From the NCBI RefSeq assembly GCF_000384815.1, contig NZ_ARQF01000018.1, positions 1 to 64,000 on the forward strand: a stretch of 64,000 bases of DNA, read 5' to 3'. The notes beneath the pieces were generated by a model. It did no database searches. It saw only the letters and a program-made list of their open reading frames with translations, and was not told the origin of the DNA. The position numbers were made by a program, and so were the translations under genes. Positions 8,619 to 16,021 of this stretch are shown here, piece by piece. The stretch's first letter is position 1. Every line of letters begins with the position of its first letter. Source of the DNA: Halodesulfovibrio aestuarii DSM 17919 = ATCC 29578. Lineage in GTDB: Bacteria; Desulfobacterota; Desulfovibrionia; Desulfovibrionales; Desulfovibrionaceae.

Positions 8619-9308
8619 ATGGAACTCATTCAAGCATTGAAGAAATTTGGCTTCACCCAGCAAGAGTCTCTGATGTATGTAACTCTTTGTAAAATGGGCG
8701 CCATGACAGGGTATGAAGCCGCAAAGGTTTCTGGCATTTCCCGTTCCAATGCATACGCTGCGTTGTCCAGCCTTGTTGAAAAAGGCGGGGCCATTGTTTC
8801 TTCCGAGGATTCCAGCAAATATACTGCAACACCGCGTGAAGAACTTATTTTAAACTTACGTCGTTCCTGTGAATCGACATTAGAGTTTCTTGAAGAAAAT
8901 TTACCGGAACAGGAAGAGGAAGAAGCACCATATCTTACCATTTCCGGATATGGAAACACCCTTGATAAAATGCGGAATATGATTCTGCTGGCAAAAGGAT
9001 GGGTGTATCTTTCTGTTTCGTCTTCCACAGTAAAATTGCTTACGCCCGACTTGGATAACTGTATCAAGCGCGGGTTAAAAGTTGTGATTTTATCTGATGA
9101 AGACCCGCATCTTTCCGGCGTTGTTTTCATGCATAACGAAGCACCTGCGGAGAATGTACGTATTATCGCTGATACCAGCGAAGTTATAGTGGGCACGCTT
9201 GCAGTAAATAAAGGGCAGTGTCTCTATTCAAAAAACAAGCACCTCGTATCATTAATGCGCGAATCGCTTTTAAATGAGATTGAGCTTATTAAAATACGTG
9301 GAATTTAA
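8619..9308 (+). CDS. TrmB-family-like transcriptional regulator
   Basis: 229 residues. The N-terminal winged helix (about 1-70) has the TrmB pattern: LKKFGFTQQESLMYVTLCK, then GYEAAKVSGISRSNAYAALS as the recognition helix. A short helical linker with an acidic run (EEEEE, about 103-107) follows. The C-terminal half (about 110-229) looks like the phospholipase-D-like sensor domain of TrmB proteins. TrmB proteins usually sense sugars, but this gene is only 15 bases ahead of lysA in the same direction, so a link to lysine or diaminopimelate supply is possible. Family call good; ligand unknown. Confidence 0.75.
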   Translation: MELIQALKKFGFTQQESLMYVTLCKMGAMTGYEAAKVSGISRSNAYAALSSLVEKGGAIVSSEDSSKYTATPREELILNLRRSCESTLEFLEENLPEQEEEEAPYLTISGYGNTLDKMRNMILLAKGWVYLSVSSSTVKLLTPDLDNCIKRGLKVVILSDEDPHLSGVVFMHNEAPAENVRIIADTSEVIVGTLAVNKGQCLYSKNKHLVSLMRESLLNEIELIKIRGI

Positions 9309-9323
9309 TTAGGAGATTTCGGC

Positions 9324-10625
9324 ATGAGCAATGTTCGCTCCAGCTACACTGATAGTGTAAATTTCTACGGTAACACCGACCCGATGGAACTTGTTAAAAC
9401 ATTCGGCAGCCCGCTGTATGTCTACAACGAGAACGTATTGCGTACGCGTTGCCGTGAAGTTCAGGCGCTTTCTGACAATCCAGCCTTTACACCAAACTAT
9501 TCCGCGAAAGCGAATACGAATATCCACCTCCTCAAGATTGTACAAGAGGAAGGTATGGTTGTGGACGCTATGTCCCCGGGTGAGATTGTCATGAACCTTG
9601 CCGCCGGATTCAAGCCGGAGCAGATTCTGTTCATTTCTAATAACGTCTCTGCTGAAGAACTCCAGTTCGCCATCGATCATGGCGTGTACGTGAGTGTGGA
9701 TTCCCTCTCCCAACTGGATCTGTTCGGGCAACTGAATCCGGGTGGCAAGGTTGTTATCCGCTTTAACCCGGGCATTGGTGCAGGGCACCACGCTAAGGTT
9801 GTTACCGGTGGTAAACAAACCAAGTTCGGTGTTGATCCTGAAGAAGCAGATACTGTTCGTGCTACCTTGGCTCGTCACAACCTCACCTTGTGCGGTGTGA
9901 ACATGCACATCGGTTCCCTCTTCATGGAGCCGGATGGATACCTTGAGGCAATGGGGGTATTACTCTCCATTGCGAAAGAATGGGTTACTGAAGATAACAA
10001 GCTTGAGATCATCGATTTCGGTGGCGGCTTTGGTATCCCGTATCACAAGTATGATGGTGAAGAACGCCTCGATCTTGCAAAGCTTGGCGAAGCCTTCCAC
10101 GCTACAATCACAAAATTTGTTGAAGACACAGGCTACACAGGACGCTTTATGTGTGAGCCGGGTCGTTACATTGCAGCAGAATGCGGTGTCTTGCTTGGTA
10201 GTTGCTACAGCGTAAAGAACAACGGTGAAAAACGCTTCGCCGGTACCGATCTTGGCTTTAACCAGCTTATGCGTCCTGCCATGTACGATTCATTCCACGA
10301 TGTGGAAATTTACCGCGAAGGTGGCAGTGAAGTTACTGAAACAATGGAACAGACCATTGTTGGTAACATTTGCGAATCCGGTGATATCATGGCTAAAGAT
10401 CGTCAGCTTCCTGAAATTGCAGAGGGCGATGTTATAGCAATGCTCGACGCAGGTGCATACGGCTATGTAATGGCATCTCCGTATAACCAGCGTCCGCGCC
10501 CTGCAGAAGTTCTTATTCAGGAAAACGGTGAAGCACGTCTTATCCGTCGTCGTGAAACGTTGAACGATTTGCTGAACATGTATCCGGAAGCGGATGAACT
10601 GCTCAGTAAGTTCGGCGAGAAATAG
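9324..10625 (+). CDS. lysA: Diaminopimelate decarboxylase
   Basis: 433 residues. Converts meso-diaminopimelate to lysine with PLP. It is a fold-type III alanine-racemase-like barrel: the PLP lysine is in NYSAKANTN (about residue 60), NMHIGS and IDFGGGFGIPY bind the cofactor phosphate region, and the substrate motif CESGD is near residue 350. The start is placed at ATG 9324 with AGGAGA upstream. It is cotranscribed with the TrmB-like regulator. It faces the 3' end of the biotin operon. Confidence 0.92.
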   Translation: MSNVRSSYTDSVNFYGNTDPMELVKTFGSPLYVYNENVLRTRCREVQALSDNPAFTPNYSAKANTNIHLLKIVQEEGMVVDAMSPGEIVMNLAAGFKPEQILFISNNVSAEELQFAIDHGVYVSVDSLSQLDLFGQLNPGGKVVIRFNPGIGAGHHAKVVTGGKQTKFGVDPEEADTVRATLARHNLTLCGVNMHIGSLFMEPDGYLEAMGVLLSIAKEWVTEDNKLEIIDFGGGFGIPYHKYDGEERLDLAKLGEAFHATITKFVEDTGYTGRFMCEPGRYIAAECGVLLGSCYSVKNNGEKRFAGTDLGFNQLMRPAMYDSFHDVEIYREGGSEVTETMEQTIVGNICESGDIMAKDRQLPEIAEGDVIAMLDAGAYGYVMASPYNQRPRPAEVLIQENGEARLIRRRETLNDLLNMYPEADELLSKFGEK

Positions 10626-10753
10626 ATCTTGCTTAAGATGTTACTCCGCCAGTGTGCTGCGCATATTTTTTATGAACAGCGTTAGGTAATATACTTACGG
10701 AGTAACGAAGGTACGACATTGTTGGCAGGTTTGCTGTGCTCCATCCGACAAAC

Positions 10754-11458
10754 CTAGCCAGCTATTCTTTCGAAGAGGTTGATTGCCTCTTCGGGAGGGT
10801 TTGAAAAGTCTTCAATATGCGGAATACAGCCGCATACAGAATAGTTTGAAAATGTGGAGATAGCCTCCATGTTTTCCTGCAGCATCACCTGTGGTGTACG
10901 GTGTTCCTTGTTATTCACAAACACTATCCCTGCCGGTTGAACGCCCCGGTGATGCAACGCCTCAATGGAAAGAAGCGTGTGGTTGATTGTACCAAGTCCG
11001 GCTCGTGCAACGAGTATGGGCTTGATCCCGAACCGCTCGACGGCCAGCTGCACCATGTCCGCCAACATGTGTGTACGGCTGAAAGGCACTAACAGTCCTC
11101 CTGCAGCTTCTACCACCAAGGTATTATTTTTACGCAAATATGCCAGTTTGTGTAAAAGGTCTTCCACTTCTACGCTGCTTTGTTCATCACGGGCAGCGTA
11201 GAATGGAGCCTTGGGATTGCGAAAGCAGGCTCCGGTTGCATCAGCAGCAGTTTGATGCACTTCGGGACAATATTTAAGAACGAAGCTGGCGTCCGCGCCG
11301 GCATCGTTCGGGCTAAGGCAGCCTGTTTGCACTGGTTTCCAATAGTAAGGCGCGTGCCCCGCCCTTATTAGAAACCGCATAAGCATCAGGGAAGCAACTG
11401 TCTTACCCACATCGGTATCTGTACCGACAACGAAAAATGACGGATTAGGTTCTGTCAT
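10754..11458 (-). CDS. bioD: Dethiobiotin synthetase
   Basis: 234 residues. ATP-dependent carboxylation of 7,8-diaminopelargonate to dethiobiotin. P-loop GTDTDVGKT is at about residues 12-20; KPVQTG and the downstream VEAAGGLLVP are family signatures. It is the last gene of the biotin operon and overlaps the bioF stop by 14 bases, which implies translational coupling. Confidence 0.93.
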   Translation of the reverse strand: MTEPNPSFFVVGTDTDVGKTVASLMLMRFLIRAGHAPYYWKPVQTGCLSPNDAGADASFVLKYCPEVHQTAADATGACFRNPKAPFYAARDEQSSVEVEDLLHKLAYLRKNNTLVVEAAGGLLVPFSRTHMLADMVQLAVERFGIKPILVARAGLGTINHTLLSIEALHHRGVQPAGIVFVNNKEHRTPQVMLQENMEAISTFSNYSVCGCIPHIEDFSNPPEEAINLFERIAG

Positions 11459-12587
11459 ACCACCCCCTAATACTGTTGACGAATGTGTGTACGTCCGCAG
11501 TACTGTGCAAGGCTGTCATACTTACTCGTATGACAGCTTTGTTCGTTGGTACGGTCGGATAACGTGATGCAAAAGCAAGCACACCATCTTTCCGCATTTT
11601 TTCCGCAAGTTCTGCGGCTTTCGTTTCATTACCAATCTCAATAGAAACAATATGCGCATCACCCTGAATGGTGAATCCGGCCTCCTGTATATCAGCACGC
11701 AAGAGTGCGCTGATATGTGCCAGATGTTCGCGTTCCGATTCCATTGTCGGCAGTTTTTTGAGTAACGCAGCAGCCGCTGCTGCGTGTGCTTCCGGCATCG
11801 CTGTTGAATAGATTACAGGCGATGAGAAGTTATGGAAAAATTCTTTAAATCCTCTCGGCATGAGTACGAAAGCACCGAACATCCCAAGTGCCTTGCCGAA
11901 GGTTCCCACGGCTATGTCTGTGCAGCCGTGACTGATACCTGTGCCGTTTGCACCCAGCGCCCCGAATGAGTGTGCTTCGTCCACTATCCCAAAAAAGTTA
12001 TGCTTCTTGCGTAATGCCTTGAACATTTCTGTATTCAATACATCACCATCCATGCTGAAAAGCGACTCTGTGAGTACCACAGGGTTTTCTGCATCGGCAG
12101 CGGTTAATTTTCTATCCAGCTGGGCAAGGTCACTATGGGCAAATCCTTTTAGTGTGCTGCCCGTCTGGACGAGGCCCTGCGCCATGCTGGCATGAATTCG
12201 TTTATCGTAGAACAAGGTTTCAGCAGGGCTGCATAGTCCCCATATTACCGCAAGGTTTGCCTGATAGCCGCTAGGGAGGAATAAAGCCTCATCGTATCCG
12301 AAGTATTCTGCAAATTGTTGCTCAACATCTTCGGTGTATTGGCTATGGCCTGTAACAAGCCGTGACGAAGTGCCGGACGGTGAATGAGAAGCAAAGCATT
12401 CACTGACAGTTTTTTGCCAATCGGAATCTTGTGACAGACCAAGGTAGTCGTTGGATGCAAAATTGATGAGCTTCTTTCCATCAACAAGGACATGACTGCC
12501 GATTTGTTTTTCCACAGTAATGGGATTCCGGTATAGCCCTGAATTTTTTTGTACGGCAATGGAGCGTTTTAGGCGTTCTGTAACCAT
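11445..12587 (-). CDS. bioF: 8-amino-7-oxononanoate synthase
   Basis: 380 residues. Condenses pimeloyl-thioester with alanine using PLP. Signatures: FASNDYLGLS (about 43-52), GYQAN, DEAHSFG (about 200), and the PLP lysine in GTFGKALG (about 230). The start codon overlaps the 3' end of the upstream hotdog gene by 19 bases. Placement directly after the FAS-like genes indicates its acyl donor is made by their products, probably as an ACP thioester; this is inference. Confidence 0.94.
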   Translation of the reverse strand: MVTERLKRSIAVQKNSGLYRNPITVEKQIGSHVLVDGKKLINFASNDYLGLSQDSDWQKTVSECFASHSPSGTSSRLVTGHSQYTEDVEQQFAEYFGYDEALFLPSGYQANLAVIWGLCSPAETLFYDKRIHASMAQGLVQTGSTLKGFAHSDLAQLDRKLTAADAENPVVLTESLFSMDGDVLNTEMFKALRKKHNFFGIVDEAHSFGALGANGTGISHGCTDIAVGTFGKALGMFGAFVLMPRGFKEFFHNFSSPVIYSTAMPEAHAAAAAALLKKLPTMESEREHLAHISALLRADIQEAGFTIQGDAHIVSIEIGNETKAAELAEKMRKDGVLAFASRYPTVPTNKAVIRVSMTALHSTADVHTFVNSIRGWYDRT

Positions 12588-13006
12588 TGAAATAACTCTC
12601 TGTAATGGGTTGTGAGGGAGTCTTTCGAGAACTGTGCACCAAACTCGGTACTTCCGAAGAGAAAGGAGCCTTCTAGGGCTATCTCTTCGCAGGTAAAGGA
12701 AATATCATAGGCTGCTGTGGAATCCGTCAGAGCTGTCTGTACAACTGTAGTTGTGGCACAGCCTGAGAAGGCAGCTGCACGTAGTAGAGGTGATTGTTGA
12801 ATAGAAAGCAGGAACGCATGTCGAGAGAAATTCATGCATTTTCTAAAATGCAGGCCGCCAGTCTGCGCCATTGCTTCCAGAGCAAGATAGGCAGGAGCGT
12901 TTATAAACTTTTTTTCAGCCGTAAGCGTCTTGTCATCATACTGTACGATTCTGTCCAGCATGATGAAGTTGTCTACGCCAAAGCGGATGGTTTTATCGTA
13001 TTGCAT
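12569..13006 (-). CDS. Hotdog-fold dehydratase-like protein keeping only the Glu helix
   Basis: 145 residues. The N-terminal strand-loop pattern IMLDRIVQYDDKTLTAEKKF and the helix LEAMAQTGG (Glu44) match FabZ/FabA dehydratases. The catalytic loop that should precede the helix (His-Phe-Pro-x-x-P-x-x-PG) is missing: the sequence goes straight from FINAPAY to LALEAMAQ. It therefore has the acidic catalytic residue but no His. It abuts the ketosynthase stop with no gap and overlaps bioF. It complements the small hotdog protein at 15369-15677, which has the His but no Glu. Function as half of a heterodimer is inference. Confidence 0.7.
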   Translation of the reverse strand: MQYDKTIRFGVDNFIMLDRIVQYDDKTLTAEKKFINAPAYLALEAMAQTGGLHFRKCMNFSRHAFLLSIQQSPLLRAAAFSGCATTTVVQTALTDSTAAYDISFTCEEIALEGSFLFGSTEFGAQFSKDSLTTHYRELFQWLQNA

Positions 13007-14239
13007 TTATGACCAGAGGCGCACAACGAGCGCGCTGTTTTGACCACCGAACCCGAAGTTTTCCAGAAGGATGTTGGTTGGCATATATGTACCGGAAAAC
13101 TCAGTACGTTCGGTAACAAAGTTGATTTTGTCGGAACAAGGTGTGGTGAGGTTACGTACAGGCGGTACAACACCTTTGCTGAGTGATGCGAGAAGAATAC
13201 TTAGTTCAACGGCTCCGGATGCAGCGGTGCAGTGTCCGATCCAAGATTTAACAGCTGTGACGTAAGGCCGCTTGTTGTTGGTGTCTGCATAGAACACGCG
13301 TTCAATCATGTTTGCTTCCATGCGGTCATTAAGTGGTGTGGAGGTACCATGGGCAGAGATGAGGTCAATATCATCAGGTGTCAAATTTGCTTCTGTGAGA
13401 GCCGAACGGACAGCTTTTTCTGCATGGACTGCGTCAGGGTGCGGTGCAGTCATGCTATGGGCATCCATTGTTGCGCCATATCCGCAAATTTCAGCTAGAA
13501 TATGTGCGCCGCGTTTCTGCGCGTGCTCCAGTGATTCCAGAACAAACATAGCACCGCCTTCACCAGCGATGAATCCGCAGCGGTCTGCATCAAACGGTCG
13601 GCATGCCTCGTTCGGTTTGCCACCTTTATTCCATATGGCCTGTGCTTTTTTATACGCAAGTAATCCGCCGTGGGAGATTCGAGAATCACCTCCACCTGCA
13701 AATGCAACAGTACGGTATCCATCTTTGATTTTACGAAAGGCCTCTCCAATCGCTTGAGTGGAAGCGGAGCACGCGGTGCCTATAGTGGAGTTGTCACCTT
13801 GAATATGTAAAAACTGGCTGATGGCGCTTGCGGCAGTGTTGGGTAGGTAGCGAAGCATCCATAGGGCTGCAAGCTCGACACTATCCAGGTTGCCGTTTTT
13901 AATATTCGGGAAATCTGAACTGATATCAAAATTAGGGCCGGCACCAGTAAAGAGTCCGGCTTCTGCAAATTCCTCAATAGGTAGGCTGCAATTTTCAGCG
14001 GCACGTATGGCAGCAGCGAGTGCAAATTGGGCTCCCCGGGCGAGATATTTTTTATTCTTCCACCGTCCGGTAGATGCTGTGAGAGAAAAGTCTGGAACAG
14101 GGCAGACAAAGCACCCTTCAAAGTCGTGAAAAGGAATAAAGTTTGGTGTATTATGACGAACAGTATTCGTGATTTCTTCAGGAGTGCTGCCAAGCGGCGT
14201 TACATACCCTGCACCTGTTATGACGACTCGATTACGCAT
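13007..14239 (-). CDS. Beta-ketoacyl-ACP synthase of the biotin cluster (FabF-like)
   Basis: 410 residues with thiolase fold. Catalytic triad present: Cys157 in TACSAST, His297 in SAHGTST, His336 in WIGHCTAASG, the KAS I/II Cys-His-His type. It would condense malonyl-ACP onto an acyl chain. It lies 9 bases after the ACP gene and is followed immediately by a hotdog gene, all in the biotin operon, so it is probably dedicated to the pimeloyl chain rather than bulk lipids. Comparative work on Desulfovibrio biotin loci has noted FAS-like genes in this place; substrate details are inference. Confidence 0.88.
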   Translation of the reverse strand: MRNRVVITGAGYVTPLGSTPEEITNTVRHNTPNFIPFHDFEGCFVCPVPDFSLTASTGRWKNKKYLARGAQFALAAAIRAAENCSLPIEEFAEAGLFTGAGPNFDISSDFPNIKNGNLDSVELAALWMLRYLPNTAASAISQFLHIQGDNSTIGTACSASTQAIGEAFRKIKDGYRTVAFAGGGDSRISHGGLLAYKKAQAIWNKGGKPNEACRPFDADRCGFIAGEGGAMFVLESLEHAQKRGAHILAEICGYGATMDAHSMTAPHPDAVHAEKAVRSALTEANLTPDDIDLISAHGTSTPLNDRMEANMIERVFYADTNNKRPYVTAVKSWIGHCTAASGAVELSILLASLSKGVVPPVRNLTTPCSDKINFVTERTEFSGTYMPTNILLENFGFGGQNSALVVRLWS

Positions 14240-14248
14240 CTCAGCTTC

Positions 14249-14617
14249 TTACGCACGCTTAGCATATTCAACGTACGCAACAATATCACGTACCTGAAGA
14301 ACAGGGCCTTTGTTAATAGTGCTCAACATCTCTTTTATACGGTCAGAAGAAAGGTGCGGATATACGCTCACAAGGTGAGTTACAGGTTCCAGTCCCTTAT
14401 CGTTTGCTTCTGCAATGTGTGTGCGGAATGATTTTAAGAACACCGTCTCATCGTGGACAGAGACACCACATTCTTTTGTAAGCCCCACGCCATACTCCAT
14501 CAGGTCGATAGACTCCGTTGGGAGGTCACGCATAACGTAAGTTTCTGGGGTGACTTCTTCCGGCTCTACTTCGAGAACCTCTGTAATAACAGCCTGTACT
14601 TGATTAAAAATAGACAT
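14249..14617 (-). CDS. Atypical acyl carrier protein with an insertion
   Basis: 122 residues, versus about 78 for a standard ACP. The N-terminal helix and the attachment segment LPTESIDLMEYG (Ser about residue 36) align with the DSLD motif, here ESID. After helix 2 there is an extra stretch of roughly 40 residues (about 65-105) before the final helix LQVRDIVAYVEYA, which ends like a normal ACP. It sits between the reductase and ketosynthase genes with 9-base gaps. Likely carries the pimeloyl precursor; the insertion may restrict it to cognate partners (inference). Confidence 0.78.
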   Translation of the reverse strand: MSIFNQVQAVITEVLEVEPEEVTPETYVMRDLPTESIDLMEYGVGLTKECGVSVHDETVFLKSFRTHIAEANDKGLEPVTHLVSVYPHLSSDRIKEMLSTINKGPVLQVRDIVAYVEYAKRA

Positions 14618-14626
14618 GTGATTTCC

Positions 14627-15376
14627 TTATTTGCACGCGGTTAACCCGCCATCCATGGTAATAGCTGTGCCGTTTATCATCGTTGCGTTATCACTGAGTA
14701 AAAATGCCACGGTGCTGGCAACTTCATCCGGTGTAACCGCGCGCTTCGCCGGGCAGCGTTTAACCGCTTGCGGGTTACTTTCAATAAAAGTGTTTCCTCT
14801 GCCGCTCTGCACATATCCCAGCCGTAGCGAGCATGTTGTAACGCCGCGTCCACCAAGTTCAACTCCAAGATTTTGATACAGAGCTTCGCCAGCCAGCTTT
14901 GATGCAGCATAAAAGCCTTGTCCCGCATTCGGGAGTGCCGCAGCCGTTGAAGAAATAAAAACACAACGTCCAAAGCGGGTTGCCAGCATCATTCTTGAAA
15001 TATAGCGTAAGCAAATGGCTCTGCCGGAAATGTTTGTTTCCATATAGTTGGCCACATCAACAGGTTCAGCTCCTGCGACAAATTCCTCGAAATTACTCTG
15101 CATGCAGTCAACAAGGTATTCTGGAGAATCTATGCTTTCTAGTGTGGCATCTGGTTGCATAGTAGCGTTGTGAGCAACCGCTGCTAAATTGAGTTTTAGT
15201 ATCGTTGCAGTGGGAAAGGCCGATGAAATGCGTGCAATACCTTTTTCCGAACATGCAGAAAGGGTAAGCCGAAGCCCTGCATCGGATAATACTTTTGCAA
15301 CCGCCATCCCCAAGTCAGAAGATGCTCCAAGTACACATGCGTGCTCACCGGAAAAGCGCATGGGAATATTATGCAT
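14627..15376 (-). CDS. Short-chain dehydrogenase, FabG-like ketoreductase of the biotin cluster
   Basis: SDR fold of about 249 residues: cofactor motif GASSDLGMAVA near the N-terminus, catalytic Ser in FISSTAAALP, YAASK for Tyr and Lys, and the C-terminal NGTAITMDGG typical of FabG. It would reduce 3-oxoacyl-ACP with NAD(P)H. I start it at ATG 15376 because GGGAGAC precedes it; this makes it overlap the upstream hotdog gene by 8 bases. A GTG/ATG further upstream is less likely. Confidence 0.86.
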   Translation of the reverse strand: MHNIPMRFSGEHACVLGASSDLGMAVAKVLSDAGLRLTLSACSEKGIARISSAFPTATILKLNLAAVAHNATMQPDATLESIDSPEYLVDCMQSNFEEFVAGAEPVDVANYMETNISGRAICLRYISRMMLATRFGRCVFISSTAAALPNAGQGFYAASKLAGEALYQNLGVELGGRGVTTCSLRLGYVQSGRGNTFIESNPQAVKRCPAKRAVTPDEVASTVAFLLSDNATMINGTAITMDGGLTACK

Positions 15377-15677
15377 CCCCGTCTCCCTCAGTATGAACAA
15401 GTATACGACCCGTTACAGTTTTAGCATTGTTTTTAAACAAGGTGCACGCATAGCCGAACGGCTTTGCTTCAATAGAATACGAATACACAGCAGGCGTAAT
15501 AAACGACTTGAAGCGAAATTTGCTTACGCTCAAAGTTGCCTCGGGTATCAGTTCGCGCAGCACGCTTACAAAGCTATGGATGATAACCGTTCCCGGAATT
15601 ACAGGGCTGTCAGGGAAATGATCTGCCAGCGCCGGTTCATCAGCGGGAAATGTGAATGTGCCTGTAATGTTGTTCAT
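15369..15677 (-). CDS. Short hotdog dehydratase-like protein keeping only the His loop
   Basis: 102 residues. The active-site loop ADHFPDSPVIPGT (His20) is a very good match to FabZ/FabA. The following helix, which in FabZ carries Glu (EAxAQ) and in FabA Asp, reads VIIHSFVSVL with no acidic residue. It is thus the mirror image of the protein at 12569-13006. FabZ/FabA active sites are built from His of one subunit and the acid of the other, so pairing of the two proteins is plausible. It is the first gene of the FAS-like block. Confidence 0.75.
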   Translation of the reverse strand: MNNITGTFTFPADEPALADHFPDSPVIPGTVIIHSFVSVLRELIPEATLSVSKFRFKSFITPAVYSYSIEAKPFGYACTLFKNNAKTVTGRILVHTEGDGDA

Positions 15678-15692
15678 AGTATTTTTGCCTAT

Positions 15693-15765
15693 GGCATGCC
15701 TTCGGCGAGTCTCCGACGGGCAAGGGCTCTGCCCTGCACCCGCAAGGGGGACTCCCCCTTGACCG
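15693..15765 (+). repeat. Interspersed palindromic repeat, copy 1
   Basis: GCCTTCGGCGAG followed by TCTCCGACGGG, then hairpins GGGCA/TGCCC and CAAGGGGG/CCCCCTTG. The CYTCCGGCGG-type core plus G/C hairpins resembles intergenic repeats common in Desulfovibrio genomes (from memory). Copy 2 lies inverted about 165 bases away. Confidence 0.5.
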
Positions 15766-15927
15766 TGATTATGGATAAGGGGATTGTTCGCGCATTGCCT
15801 TAATCTCAGAATGAAGTGTGATTTCGGCAGAGGTTACGCAAGTCGTTTCAGGTTGTAGCAGTACGTCGCTTTACGAACTGAGGCATAAGCCGCAAATGTA
15901 ACTCTGTGACGGACTGAACTCGCTACT

Positions 15928-16015
15928 AAAAGTTTTTGGAGAGTCCAGATAGCGACAGTGCAACAGGTTCTCTGGCCGTCGGAAGCATTAAACATACCGC
16001 CGGAGGCCTACAAAA
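15928..16015 (-). repeat. Interspersed palindromic repeat, copy 2 (inverted)
   Basis: Read on the minus strand: GCCTCCGGCGG (16007-15997), GCTTCCGACGGCCAGAG, then TCTGGACTCTCCAAAAACTTTT. It shares the GCCTYCGGCG and TYCGACGG blocks with copy 1 in the opposite orientation. The pair fills the only long gap (344 bases) in the biotin operon and may act as a terminator, mRNA-stability element or insertion. Confidence 0.5.
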
Positions 16016-16021
16016 ATATCC

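Noticed and set aside
12569-13006. Calling the 145-residue hotdog protein FabZ
   Set aside because: The catalytic His loop is absent, so it should not be named as a functional dehydratase on its own.
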